The notes under the pieces are model-generated. The model searched no databases. It saw only the letters and a program-made list of their open reading frames with translations, and had not been told where the DNA came from. Made by a program: the position numbers and the translations under genes. From an uncultured Acidocella sp. (GTDB taxonomy: Bacteria; Pseudomonadota; Alphaproteobacteria; Acetobacterales; Acetobacteraceae), in NCBI RefSeq assembly GCF_946222605.1, contig NZ_CAMIIE010000004.1, positions 31,902 through 95,901 of the forward strand: DNA of 64,000 nucleotides, in the 5' to 3' direction. Shown one piece after another: positions 37,989 through 46,984 of the stretch. Each line of letters begins with the position of its first letter. The stretch's first letter is position 1.

Positions 37989-39380
37989 TCAGATATGGAT
38001 CGGCCGGCCGTCCACGGCCAGGGCGGCTTCCTTCACCACTTCGGCCAGGGTCGGGTGGGTGTGGCAGGTGCGGGCCACGTCCTCGGCGGAGGCGCCGAAT
38101 TCGATGCCCATGGTGCATTCGGCGATCAGCCCGCCCGCATCCGGCCCGATGATATGGGCGCCGAGCAGCTGGTCGGTGGTCTTGTCGGCCAGCAGCTTCA
38201 CGAAGCCTTCCGTGGCGCCCATGGCGCGGGCGCGGCCATTGGCCATGAAGGGGAATTTGCCGACCTTATAGGCCACACCGGCGGCCTTCAGCTCTTCCTC
38301 GGTCTGCCCAACGGAGGCGACTTCCGGCCAGGTGTAAACGACGCTGGGGATGGCGCCGTAATTCACATGGCCATGCTGGCCGGCCAGGATCTCGGCCAAA
38401 GCGACGCCCTCTTCCTCGGCCTTGTGGGCCAGCATCGCGCCGGCCACCACGTCGCCGATGGCGTACACGCCCGGCACGTTGGTTTCGAAATGCTTGCCGA
38501 TCTTCACCCGGCCGCGCTCGTCGGTCTCAACCCCGGCGGCCTCCAGATTCAGCCCGGCGGTGTAGGCGTAGCGGCCGATGGCCAGCAGCACCACATCGGC
38601 GGTGATGGTCTTGGCCTCGCCGCCCTTGGCCGGCTCGACGGTGAGGGTGACCTTCTCGCCCTCGACCTTGGCGGAGGTAACCTTCTGGCCCAGCTCGAAC
38701 TTGAAGCCCTGCTTGGTCAGGATCTGCTGGAAGCTCTTGGAGATCTCGCCATCCATGGTCGGGGTGATCTTCTCCAGGAACTCGATGACGGTGACTTCCG
38801 CGCCCAGGCGGCGCCAGACCGAGCCCATCTCCAGCCCGATCACGCCGCCGCCGATGACCACCAGATGGCCCGGCACCTTGTCCAGCTCCAGCGCGCCGGT
38901 GGAGGTGACGATGCGCTTCTCATCGACCTCGACCCCCTTCAGCGGGGTGGAATCGGAGCCGGTGGCGATGACGATATGCTTGGCGGTGTAGCCCTTGCCC
39001 TCGACCTCGATCTCGGTCTTGCCGGTGAATTTGGCGGCACCCTTGATCCAGGTGATCTTGTTCTTCTTGAACAGGAACTCGATACCCTTGGTGTTCTGGT
39101 TCACCACCTCGCCCTTGCGGGCCTGCATCTTGGCCAGATCCAGCTTCACGCCCTCGATCTGGATGCCGTGATCGGCGAAGCCATGCGCCGCCTCGTGGAA
39201 ATTCTCGGAGGATTGCAGCAGCGCCTTGGACGGGATGCAGCCGATATTCAGGCAGGTGCCGCCCAGCGTGGCGCGCTTCTCGACGCAGGCCACCTTGAAG
39301 CCGAGCTGTGCCGCGCGAATGGCGCAGACATAGCCGCCCGGCCCGGACCCGATCACGATAACGTCGAAAGCTTCGGCCAT
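37989..39380 (-). CDS. lpdA: Dihydrolipoyl dehydrogenase
   Basis: 463 residues. FAD enzyme that re-oxidises lipoamide in the 2-oxo acid dehydrogenase complexes and the glycine cleavage system. FAD motif VIGSGPGGYVCAIRAAQLG, redox pair GGTCLNIGCIPSK, NAD motif VIGGGVIGLEMGSVW, and catalytic His-Glu in CHTHPTLAEVVKEA. The start is ATG 39380 with GGAGAGGG upstream; 23 extra upstream codons lack similarity. It could serve the gcvTHP system 8 kb away. Confidence 0.95.
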   Translation of the reverse strand: MAEAFDVIVIGSGPGGYVCAIRAAQLGFKVACVEKRATLGGTCLNIGCIPSKALLQSSENFHEAAHGFADHGIQIEGVKLDLAKMQARKGEVVNQNTKGIEFLFKKNKITWIKGAAKFTGKTEIEVEGKGYTAKHIVIATGSDSTPLKGVEVDEKRIVTSTGALELDKVPGHLVVIGGGVIGLEMGSVWRRLGAEVTVIEFLEKITPTMDGEISKSFQQILTKQGFKFELGQKVTSAKVEGEKVTLTVEPAKGGEAKTITADVVLLAIGRYAYTAGLNLEAAGVETDERGRVKIGKHFETNVPGVYAIGDVVAGAMLAHKAEEEGVALAEILAGQHGHVNYGAIPSVVYTWPEVASVGQTEEELKAAGVAYKVGKFPFMANGRARAMGATEGFVKLLADKTTDQLLGAHIIGPDAGGLIAECTMGIEFGASAEDVARTCHTHPTLAEVVKEAALAVDGRPIHI

Positions 39381-39587
39381 TTTTCCCTCTCCAAGCGCTG
39401 ATAAATACCTTGCGCCCCGGCTCTTAGACCCAACCGGCGCGCCGGACAATTCGCCAGCCGAGGGGCAGCCCAGCTTTTTCCGGGGCTTGAGCCGGCTTTC
39501 GGGGTTTTCATGAACGTCTCATGCGGCCCCGGCGCGGCGCATCCCTATGTCCTTTCCAGGTTTCGGCTTCGTTATCGGAGGATTGTC

Positions 39588-39752
39588 ATGGGTTTGATAC
39601 TGATCATCATTCTGCTGGTGCTGCTGTTTGGCGGCGGTGGCGGCTATTACGCGCATCGCTCTTATGGCGGCCGCGGGTCGGGCGGGGTGCTGGGGCTGAT
39701 CATCATCGTGCTGCTGATCATCTGGCTCGCCGGCGGCTTCCACACGGCGTAA
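39588..39752 (+). CDS. Small membrane protein, DUF3309-like
   Basis: 54 residues: two hydrophobic segments (MGLILIIILLVLLFGGGGG and LGLIIIVLLIIWLAGG) joined by a Tyr/Arg/Gly linker. This matches the size and shape of DUF3309 proteins common in alphaproteobacteria. GGAGG lies 7 bases before the ATG. Role unknown; a single-gene unit ending at a family A repeat. Confidence 0.75.
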   Translation: MGLILIIILLVLLFGGGGGYYAHRSYGGRGSGGVLGLIIIVLLIIWLAGGFHTA

Positions 39753-39838
39753 AGCTTTTGGGGGTTAAGGGGGGGCAAAAATCCCCCTTCGGCCAAAAGC
39801 CCGGAACGCCCCCTGGCGGGGTGTCCGGGCTTTGTCTC
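39753..39838. repeat. Family A repeat / bidirectional terminator
   Basis: AAGCTTTTGGGGG, then GGGGGGCAAAAATCCCCC, then a stem CAAAAGCCCGGA...TCCGGGCTTTG around the loop ACGCCCCCTGGCGGGGTG. It lies between the convergent DUF3309-like gene and the CxCC protein gene. Confidence 0.75.
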
Positions 39839-40166
39839 ACCCCAAACGAAACCGCGCTTTCGTGACCGCATCCTGCTCCAGCGCCGCCTTGATGTCCGCC
39901 TCGCCCTGCCGCGAGGCCAGAATCAGCACACGCTCGAAATAAGGCGCGGCCCCCATCGCCCGGTCCCGGTACAAGGCGGAGAAGGCATTGGCAGCCGGGC
40001 CGCGCGCGGTGCAGCAGAAGCATCCAGGCTGGTGGCCAAAGCGCGGGGCGGTGAAGCGTATGGCATGGCCGGCCGGCGGCATGGCGTGGCCATCCTCCAC
40101 CAGCACCGCGTCCTGTGGGCCGGGCGTGCCCCCTATATAAACCGGAATGCGGCCATCTTTTTCCAT
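39837..40166 (-). CDS. Conserved-looking hypothetical protein with a CxCC motif
   Basis: 109 residues from ATG 40166. I do not recognise the family. The centre has HQPGCFCCTARGPAANAFSALYRDRA, so a Cys-x-Cys-Cys cluster that could hold metal, followed by a helix and a strand (YFERVLILAS). No signal peptide. It runs divergently from metH, with 38 bases between the two starts. A loose resemblance to small proteins next to CobW-type GTPases in related genomes is recollection only. Confidence 0.6.
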   Translation of the reverse strand: MEKDGRIPVYIGGTPGPQDAVLVEDGHAMPPAGHAIRFTAPRFGHQPGCFCCTARGPAANAFSALYRDRAMGAAPYFERVLILASRQGEADIKAALEQDAVTKARFRLG

Positions 40167-40204
40167 GACTTGGAAATGGGGGTGCGGGGGGCTATTTGGC
40201 AAGC

Positions 40205-43200
40205 ATGTCAAAGCGTCCACATCTGCTCGAAGCCCTCTCCCGTAACGTTCTGCTCTGCGATGGCGGCATGGGCTCGCGCGTGCAGGCGCTCACCCTCGAT
40301 ATCGAGAAGGATTTCTGGGACAAGGAAAACTGCACGGAAGTGCTGAACCTGTCCCGCCCGGACCTCGTGCGCGAGATCCATCGCGGCTATTTCGAGGCCG
40401 GGTCGGACATGGTGCAGACCAATTCCTTCGGTGGCTCGCCGATCACACTGGCGGAGTTCGAGCTGCAGGACCGCGCCTTCGAGATCAACAAGATCGCCGG
40501 CGAGCTGGCGCGCGAGGCCGCCGAGAGCTTCGCCGATGGCCGGCAGCGCTGGGTGGTCGGCTCGATCGGGCCGGGGACCAAGCTGCCGAGCCTGGGCAAT
40601 ATCGCCTATGACCCGCTGGAGGAGGCGCTCTACGCCCAATGCGTCGGGCTGCTGGCCGGCGGGGTGGATGCGCTGCTGATCGAGACCTGCCAGGACACGT
40701 TGCAGATCAAGGCCGCGGTGAACGGCGCCAAGCGCGCCATTGCCGAGGCCGGCAAGGATACGCCGATTTTCGTGCAGGTGACGGTGGAGACCACCGGCAC
40801 GCTGCTGGTGGGGCCCGACATCGCCGCCGCCGCCACCGTGATCCACGCGCTGGATGTGCCGCTGATCGGGCTGAACTGCGCCACCGGCCCGCAGGAGATG
40901 GCCGAGCATGTGCGCTATCTCTCCCAGAACTGGCCCGGCAAGATTTCCGTGCAGCCGAATGCCGGCCTGCCCGAGCTGGTGGACGGCCAGACCCATTACC
41001 CGCTGAGCGGGGCGGAGATGGCGAGCTGGGTGGAGCGCTTCGTGGTCGAGGACGGGGTGAACCTGATCGGCGGCTGCTGCGGCACTTCCATCCCGCATAT
41101 CCAGGCGCTGGACGGGATGTTGAAGAAGCTGGGCAATCCGCGCCCGGCGCCGGTGAAGCGCAAATTCCATTGGGTGCCCTCCGTCGCCAGCCTTTATGGC
41201 GCGGTGCCGCTGCGCCAGGAGAATGCCTATTTCTCCATCGGCGAGCGCTGCAACGCCAATGGCTCGAAGAAATGGCGCGAGCTGCAGGAGGCGGGCGACT
41301 GGAATGGCTGTGTCGCCATGGGCCGCGAGCAGGTGGCGGAAGCCTCCAACGCGCTGGATATCTGCACCGCCTTCGTCGGGCGCGACGAGATTGCGGAAAT
41401 GAACGAGGTGATTACCCGCTTCACCTCCTCGGTGAATGCGCCTCTGGTGATCGATTCCACCGAGACGCCGGTGATCGAGGCGGCGCTGAAGCGGCATGGC
41501 GGCAAGCCGATCATCAACTCGATCAATTTCGAGGATGGCGAGGGCCATGCGCATGAGCGCATGAAGCTGGCGAAGAAATTCGGCGCGGCGATGATCGCGC
41601 TGACCATCGATGAGGTCGGCATGGCCAAGGAGCCGGCGGACAAGCTGCGCATCGCCGAGCGGCTGGTGGCGTTTGCCTGCGACCAGTACGGGCTGCCGCA
41701 GTCCGATCTGATGATCGACCCGCTGACCTTCACCATCGCCACCGGCAATGAGGATGACCGCAAGCTGGGGCAATGGACGCTGGAAGGCATCAAGCTCATC
41801 CGGGACAAATTCCCCGACATTCAGATCATTCTCGGCCTCTCCAACATCTCCTTCGGCCTCAACCCCGCCGCGCGGGCGGTGCTGAACTCGGTATTCCTGG
41901 ACCATGCGGTGAAGGCCGGCATGACCGGGGCGATCGTGCATGTCTCGAAAATCCGGCCGCTGCATATGATCGACCCGGCCGAGGTGAAGGTGTGCGAGGA
42001 TCTGATTTTCGATCGTCGCGAAGAGGGGTACGACCCGCTGCAGAAGCTGCTGGAGATGTTCGCGGACCGCAAGGCGGCGGACGCCACCAAGAAGAAACGT
42101 GCGGACACCGCCGAGGGGCGGCTGAAGGACCGCATTGTCGATGGCGACCGCAAGGGGCTGACCGAGGATCTGGACGAGGCGCTGAAGACCCACAAGCCGC
42201 TGGAGATCATCAACAACATCCTGCTGGATGGGATGAAGGTGGTGGGCGAGCTGTTTGGCGCCGGCAAGATGCAGCTGCCCTTCGTGCTGCAATCGGCCGA
42301 GACGATGAAGGCCGCGGTGGCCTATCTGGAGCCGATGATGGAGCGCGTCGAGGGCGAGGAGCGCGGCATCATCGTGCTCGCCACGGTGAAGGGCGATGTG
42401 CATGATATCGGCAAGAACCTGGTCGATATCATCCTCACCAATAACGGCTACAAGGTCGTCAATCTCGGCATCAAGGTGCCGCTGGCGGAGATGGTGGCGG
42501 CGGCGAAGGAGCATAAGGCCCATGCCATCGGCATGTCTGGCCTGTTGGTGAAATCCACCGTGGTGATGCGGGAGAATCTCGAAGAGATGTCCCGCCAGGG
42601 GCTGGATATTCCGGTGATGCTGGGTGGGGCGGCGCTGACGCGCAATTATGTGGAGGAGGACTGCGCCGCTTCCTATGCCTCGGGGCGTGTCGCCTATGCG
42701 CGCGATGCGTTCGACGGGCTGCATCTGATGGACAAGGTGACGGGGAATGATTTCGACGATTACCTCGCCGCCATCCAGGCCAAGCGCGCCGGCAAGGCCC
42801 GCAACACCAAGCGCACGCTGGGCCAGGCGGAGGCAAGCGCCTTCGCGCCGGTGGATGTGAAGGAGGTGCAGGCCCGCCGCCGACGCCTGAACGCGGACCA
42901 GCCGCCATTGGTGCCGCCCTTCTGGGGCGCGAAAATGCTGGAGGCGGCGCCGAAGGCGGTGGTGCCGTTCCTGAATGAGCGCTCTTTGTTCCAGTTCCAA
43001 TGGGGCTTTCGCAAGCAGGGCAAAAGCCTGGAGGATTTCATGGGCTGGGCCCGCCAGGAGCTGCGGCCGGTGATGAAGCGCATGCTCGATCTCTGCGAGG
43101 CGGAACATATTCTGCATCCGCAGGCGGTGTATGGCTATTGGAAGGCGGCGGGGCAGGGGAATGATCTGATCCTGTTCGATGAAGACGGCACCACGGAAGT

Positions 43201-43690
43201 TGCCCGCTTCGCGCTGCCGCGCCAGTCCAAGCAGGATGGCGAATGCATCGCGGATTTCTTCCCCGATGTGGAGGATGGGCGCGGCGTGATCGGGCTGCAG
43301 GCGGTGACCATGGGGCAGAAGGCCTCCGAGGTGGCGCGGGAATGGTTCGAGGGCAATCGCTACCAGGATTATCTCTATCTGCACGGCGTTTCGGTGGAGA
43401 TGGCGGAGGCGCTGGCGGAGTACACCCATAAGCGCATCCGCGCCGAGCTGGGCTTCGCGGCGGAGGATGACCGGGAGATGGAGAAGATGCTGGGGCAGGG
43501 CTATCGCGGCTCACGCTACAGCTTCGGCTATCCGGCCTGTCCGAAGCTGGAGGACCAGGAGCAGCTTCTGCGGCTGCTGGGGGCGGAGCGGATTGGGATT
43601 TCGCTGTCGGACGAGCATCAGCTGCATCCGGAACAGAGCACCAGCGCGATTGTGGTGTTGAACAGCCACGCGAAGTATTTTTCGGTCTAG
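40205..43690 (+). CDS. metH: Cobalamin-dependent methionine synthase
   Basis: 1161 residues, close to E. coli MetH. It moves methyl from methyltetrahydrofolate through cobalamin to homocysteine. Modules in order: homocysteine domain (~1-320) with zinc cysteines in GLNCATGP and GGCCGTS; pterin domain (~350-620, GERCNANGSKKW); cap and B12 domains (~640-890) with the cobalt-ligand His in GDVHDIGKN; AdoMet reactivation domain (~900-1161). All are intact. The start is ATG 40205; a TTG at 40196 is less likely. No cobalamin riboswitch fits the very short upstream gap. Confidence 0.96.
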   Translation: MSKRPHLLEALSRNVLLCDGGMGSRVQALTLDIEKDFWDKENCTEVLNLSRPDLVREIHRGYFEAGSDMVQTNSFGGSPITLAEFELQDRAFEINKIAGELAREAAESFADGRQRWVVGSIGPGTKLPSLGNIAYDPLEEALYAQCVGLLAGGVDALLIETCQDTLQIKAAVNGAKRAIAEAGKDTPIFVQVTVETTGTLLVGPDIAAAATVIHALDVPLIGLNCATGPQEMAEHVRYLSQNWPGKISVQPNAGLPELVDGQTHYPLSGAEMASWVERFVVEDGVNLIGGCCGTSIPHIQALDGMLKKLGNPRPAPVKRKFHWVPSVASLYGAVPLRQENAYFSIGERCNANGSKKWRELQEAGDWNGCVAMGREQVAEASNALDICTAFVGRDEIAEMNEVITRFTSSVNAPLVIDSTETPVIEAALKRHGGKPIINSINFEDGEGHAHERMKLAKKFGAAMIALTIDEVGMAKEPADKLRIAERLVAFACDQYGLPQSDLMIDPLTFTIATGNEDDRKLGQWTLEGIKLIRDKFPDIQIILGLSNISFGLNPAARAVLNSVFLDHAVKAGMTGAIVHVSKIRPLHMIDPAEVKVCEDLIFDRREEGYDPLQKLLEMFADRKAADATKKKRADTAEGRLKDRIVDGDRKGLTEDLDEALKTHKPLEIINNILLDGMKVVGELFGAGKMQLPFVLQSAETMKAAVAYLEPMMERVEGEERGIIVLATVKGDVHDIGKNLVDIILTNNGYKVVNLGIKVPLAEMVAAAKEHKAHAIGMSGLLVKSTVVMRENLEEMSRQGLDIPVMLGGAALTRNYVEEDCAASYASGRVAYARDAFDGLHLMDKVTGNDFDDYLAAIQAKRAGKARNTKRTLGQAEASAFAPVDVKEVQARRRRLNADQPPLVPPFWGAKMLEAAPKAVVPFLNERSLFQFQWGFRKQGKSLEDFMGWARQELRPVMKRMLDLCEAEHILHPQAVYGYWKAAGQGNDLILFDEDGTTEVARFALPRQSKQDGECIADFFPDVEDGRGVIGLQAVTMGQKASEVAREWFEGNRYQDYLYLHGVSVEMAEALAEYTHKRIRAELGFAAEDDREMEKMLGQGYRGSRYSFGYPACPKLEDQEQLLRLLGAERIGISLSDEHQLHPEQSTSAIVVLNSHAKYFSV

Positions 43691-43793
43691 AGCAATATGT
43701 GTTTAGGTTGACGCGCCAGCGTCAAAATAAACACATGAAATTGCTCGCTAAAACAAAATTTAGAGCATCAAGCTTTTAGCTTGATGCTCTAAA
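43690..43793. repeat. Family C palindromic repeat after metH
   Basis: Inverted copy of the element at 35189-35295, starting at the last base of the metH stop codon. It holds the TGTGTTTAGG...GACGC / GCGTC...TAAACACA hairpin and a perfect 16-bp hairpin (TTTAGAGCATCAAGCT and complement, 43759-43793). Confidence 0.85.
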
Positions 43794-43949
43794 AGTTTTT
43801 GGCGTCCCGATGACGAGGCGGCGCAGCCGCGTCGTCTGAATCGGGCCGCCCAATTTTAAGAAAAACGTTTGGGGCGTTGGCACAGCCGTGCCAACACCCC
43901 AAACCTTCCCGACCCTTTTTTGAAAAAAAGGGTCGGCCCCAAAAAACTT
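43791..43949. repeat. Nested family A and family B repeats
   Basis: AAAAGTTTTTGGC, then a complete family B copy (43803-43849), then family A modules: AACGTTTGGGGCGTTGGCAC with its inverted partner, and CCGACCCTTTTTTG/AAAAAAAGGGTCGG, ending CCCCAAAAAACTTTTA at the cbpM stop. Family B therefore sits inside a family A element. Confidence 0.82.
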
Positions 43950-44261
43950 TTATTCCTCTAAGTGTTTTAGCACCGCTGCGCGGGCTTCGGGCGGCAGGCT
44001 CGTCAGCGCCGCGTTCAGCTTCGCCGCGTTGCGCCGCAATTCGTAAAGCTGGTCCAGCAGCGACAGCACCACCGGCACCGCGTCCTCGCCAATCTCCAGC
44101 TCATGCCGCAGCGTATGAATCAGCCTGATTCGCGCTACATCCACCGCCTCAAACTGCCACGCCCCCCGCGGGCCGCGCGCGCGCACCCAGGAGGCCTCAA
44201 TCCAGCCGCCCAGCTCCGCCTCGTCCAGCCCGGCAATATGCAGAGACTCGAAATCCATCAT
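43950..44261 (-). CDS. cbpM: CbpM-like modulator of the CbpA co-chaperone
   Basis: 103 residues. The MerR-like helix-turn-helix region typical of CbpM (WIEASWVRARGPRGAWQFEAV, then DVARIRLIHTLRHELEIGEDAVPVVLSLLDQL) is present, followed by a short helix. CbpM binds the J-domain of CbpA and blocks its co-chaperone and DNA-binding action. Start overlaps the cbpA stop (ATGA), the standard pairing. Confidence 0.85.
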   Translation of the reverse strand: MMDFESLHIAGLDEAELGGWIEASWVRARGPRGAWQFEAVDVARIRLIHTLRHELEIGEDAVPVVLSLLDQLYELRRNAAKLNAALTSLPPEARAAVLKHLEE

Positions 44262-45148
44262 TTCAGCCCCTTCCTTGGGTTGAAGCCAGGCTGCGCCCAG
44301 CCTTCCAGGAATGTCTTCAACGCCGCGTCGGCCGGGCCGATGACGACGTTCAGCTTCACATGCAAATCCCCCGCCTCGTGCTTGCCATGCGCCGGCACGC
44401 CGCGCCCGCGCAGCCGCATCTCGGTGCCGCTCTCGGTGCCGGGGCGGATCGTCATCGCCACGTCGCCGGCAGGGGTGGGCAGGGTGATCTTCGCGCCCAG
44501 CACCGCCTCCTTCATCGAGACCGGCACTTCCATATGGATGTTGCGGCCCATGCGGCGGTAGAATTTATGCGGGGCGACATGGATTTCGATCAGCGCATCG
44601 CCATCCGGCCCGCCCTTGGCGCCGGGATCGCCCTTGCCGCGCAGGCGCAGAATATCCCCTTCCTCGGTGCCGGGGGGGATTTTCACATCCAGCGTGCCGC
44701 CATCGGGCAGGGTGATGCGCCTGGTGGCGCCGCTCACCGCCTCCAGGAAGCCGATTTCCAGGCTATATTGCCGGTCCCGCCCCTTGGCCGGGCCGCGCGG
44801 GCGCTGGTTGAAGATGTTGCCGAACAGATCCTCGAAATCCGCGCCACCGCCGCCGGAATAGGCATAACGCTCGCCCGGCCCGGCCTCAGCATAATGGCGC
44901 CAGCTCTGCGCCTGGGCGCGCTCGGCGCCCGAGGCGTCGATCTCGCCGCGATCATATTTGCCGCGCTTCTCGGCGTCGCTCAGCAGATCATAGGCGCCGG
45001 AGATGGATTTGAAGGTCTCTTCCGCCGCCTTGTTGCCGGGGTTCAGATCCGGGTGGTGTTTTTTCGCCAGCTTGCGATAGGCGGAGCGGATTTCGTCCGC
45101 GCTGGCCTCTTTCTTTACACCGAGAATTTTATACGGGTCGTCTGCCAT
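44258..45148 (-). CDS. cbpA: J-domain co-chaperone CbpA
   Basis: 296 residues. N-terminal J-domain with HPD (AKKHHPDLNPG), a Gly/Phe-containing linker, then two DnaJ C-terminal substrate domains (IPPGTEEGDILRLRGKG; ...PGTESGTEMRLRGRG). No zinc-finger cysteines, so CbpA type, not DnaJ. It delivers clients to DnaK and can bind curved DNA. Paired with cbpM. Confidence 0.93.
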   Translation of the reverse strand: MADDPYKILGVKKEASADEIRSAYRKLAKKHHPDLNPGNKAAEETFKSISGAYDLLSDAEKRGKYDRGEIDASGAERAQAQSWRHYAEAGPGERYAYSGGGGADFEDLFGNIFNQRPRGPAKGRDRQYSLEIGFLEAVSGATRRITLPDGGTLDVKIPPGTEEGDILRLRGKGDPGAKGGPDGDALIEIHVAPHKFYRRMGRNIHMEVPVSMKEAVLGAKITLPTPAGDVAMTIRPGTESGTEMRLRGRGVPAHGKHEAGDLHVKLNVVIGPADAALKTFLEGWAQPGFNPRKGLK

Positions 45149-45266
45149 GCTCGTCCCTGACTCGAAGGTAATGCAACCTAGCCCTAAGATAAGGAGACAA
45201 ACCTTGATTTAACAACGCCCCGGCCTTGCAAGGCCCGGCTACCGGAGGTGCCAATTTTCCGTGTGT

Positions 45267-45647
45267 CTAGCCGCCGTGCCGACGGGCGGTGAGCCGCTTG
45301 ATCTGCTCCAGCAGATATTGATGATCATAAGGCGGATCCTCTTCCGGCCCCTGCTCGCACAAATCATGCGCCTTGGCGGCGGTGGCGGCCAAGTTACCGC
45401 TCAGCACCACGTCCAGATCCGGGAAGGCCTCACGGGCCAGGCGGGCCGCGGCAAAGCCGACCTCGCCGCGGGAAAACAGCACGTCCACCCGCACCTTGCC
45501 GGAGTCCAGCAGATGCCGCGCCTCCTCGAGCCCGGCCGCCTCGGCGACGTGATAGCCGCATTCGCGCAGATATTCCGCCACCGTATGGCGCACCAGCACG
45601 TCGGGTTCCACCAGCAGAACCCGTAACAGCTCTTCCGTCTCGCTCAT
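45267..45647 (-). CDS. Degenerate receiver domain (pseudo-receiver)
   Basis: 126 residues with the receiver pattern at the start (LRVLLVEPDVLVRHTVAEYLRECGYHV) and clear similarity in layout to its upstream neighbour. The phosphoacceptor Asp position is Arg (DVLFSRGEV against LVFSDITM), and the conserved Lys of the LAKPY motif is replaced (EEDPPYD). Phosphorylation by a histidine kinase is therefore unlikely. Its ATG overlaps the stop of the intact receiver gene. Confidence 0.75.
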   Translation of the reverse strand: MSETEELLRVLLVEPDVLVRHTVAEYLRECGYHVAEAAGLEEARHLLDSGKVRVDVLFSRGEVGFAAARLAREAFPDLDVVLSGNLAATAAKAHDLCEQGPEEDPPYDHQYLLEQIKRLTARRHGG

Positions 45648-46039
45648 TTCGCCTCCCGTCCCAGCAGGTCCAATGTCGCCTTCGCCGCCGTCTCCAGCCG
45701 GTAGGGCTTGGCCAGGAACAGGCCCAGCGCCGAAACATTCTCCCGGCCCGGATTGGCGGAGGTGATGATGCGTTTGAGTTCGGGGTAGGCGGTGGCGATG
45801 CGGCGCATCAGCTCCAGCCCGTTGATCGAGCCTGGCATGGTGATGTCCGAAAACACCAGATCCGCGTCGCCGCCGGCTTGCAGATAGGTCCAGGCATCGT
45901 CGGCGTTGCTCGCCTCGATCACGCGCAAGCCCTCATTGCGCAGCGCTTCCGCCAGAAGCAGCCGGATAACCGGCTCGTCTTCCACAAGCAAAACGGCGGC
46001 CTGCGCTTGGGAAGAGGGCGGAGATTTGATGGAGAGCAT
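45644..46039 (-). CDS. Single-domain response regulator
   Basis: 131 residues from ATG 46039 (a TTG at 46048 is the alternative). VLLVEDEPVIR gives the acidic pocket, LVFSDITMPG the phosphoacceptor Asp, TSAN the Thr/Ser and FLAKPYRL the Lys: a complete CheY-like receiver without an output domain. It is coupled by a 4-base overlap to the degenerate receiver downstream. No kinase nearby. Confidence 0.85.
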   Translation of the reverse strand: MLSIKSPPSSQAQAAVLLVEDEPVIRLLLAEALRNEGLRVIEASNADDAWTYLQAGGDADLVFSDITMPGSINGLELMRRIATAYPELKRIITSANPGRENVSALGLFLAKPYRLETAAKATLDLLGREAK

Positions 46040-46117
46040 AGGGAGCAAGCGAAATCCGGCCGTTATGGATCTCTCATGTGGGAGAGCCAGGGGCTTCGTG
46101 CAATCCCACCAATTCTA

Positions 46118-46903
46118 TCAATGTTTCAATGTGCTCGACAGAAATTGCCGGAAGCGCTCGGTCTTCGGGGCGGCGAACATCTCGTGCGGCGCGCCTTCCT
46201 CCTCGGTCTGGCCCTTATGCAGGAACATCACCCGGCTCGCGACCTCGCGGGCGAAGCCCATCTCATGGGTGACGACGAGCATGGTGCGGCCTTCCTTGGC
46301 GAGGTCGCGCATCACTTTCAGCACCTCGCCGACCAGCTCCGGGTCCAGCGCCGAGGTCGGCTCATCGAACAGCAGCACGTCCGGCTCCATGGCAAGCGCC
46401 CGGGCGATGGCGACGCGCTGCTGCTGGCCGCCGGAGAGCTGGGCGGGGAAGGCGTCCAGCTTGGCGGAGAGGCCGACCTTCTCCAGCATCGCCTCGGCCT
46501 TGGCGCGGGCGGTCTTCTTGTCCTGCTTGAGCACATGCACCGGCGCTTCCATGACGTTTTGCAGCACGTTCATATGGCCCCAGAGATTGAATTGCTGGAA
46601 CACCATGGAGAGCCGGGCGCGCAGCCGTTCCAGCTGTTTCGGGTCGGCACAGGCGCGGCCGCCCTTGCCGTGCGTCATCGCGATGGTCTCGCCCTTGATC
46701 GCGACACTGCCCTGGTCGGGCATTTCCAGCATGTTGATGCAGCGCAGGAAGGTGCTCTTGCCCGAGCCGGAGGAGCCGAGAATGGCGATGACGTCCTGGT
46801 CGCGCGCCGACAGGGACACGCCCTTGAGCACCTCCACCGATCCGAAGGATTTATGGATGTTCTCCACCGCGAGGGCGGGGGCGGTCTGGTCGGCGTCTAG
46901 CAT
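46118..46903 (-). CDS. Polar amino-acid ABC transporter ATP-binding protein (HisP/GlnQ type)
   Basis: 261 residues. Walker A GSSGSGKSTFLRCIN, Q-loop VFQQFNLWGHMNV, signature LSGGQQQRVAIARALA, Walker B VLLFDEPTSALDP and H-loop VTHEMGFA are the hallmarks of the HisP/ArtP/GlnQ group for basic or polar amino acids. No permease or binding protein gene is adjacent: upstream lies the glycine riboswitch in the opposite direction and downstream a receiver gene. It is therefore an orphan here. Confidence 0.9.
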   Translation of the reverse strand: MLDADQTAPALAVENIHKSFGSVEVLKGVSLSARDQDVIAILGSSGSGKSTFLRCINMLEMPDQGSVAIKGETIAMTHGKGGRACADPKQLERLRARLSMVFQQFNLWGHMNVLQNVMEAPVHVLKQDKKTARAKAEAMLEKVGLSAKLDAFPAQLSGGQQQRVAIARALAMEPDVLLFDEPTSALDPELVGEVLKVMRDLAKEGRTMLVVTHEMGFAREVASRVMFLHKGQTEEEGAPHEMFAAPKTERFRQFLSSTLKH

Positions 46904-46984
46904 GCGGGGCCTCGATCTGGTTTTTGCGCGTAAGGGGCAGATTCAGCTTTGCAAAATACGTACCCTCGGGCAAAAGGGAAGCGT

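Noticed and set aside
40167..40204. Cobalamin or SAM riboswitch upstream of metH
   Set aside because: Only 38 bases separate metH from the divergent gene, too short for a known aptamer.
40208..43429. 1073-codon minus-strand open frame opposite metH
   Set aside because: An antisense shadow with no domain. metH is intact on the other strand.
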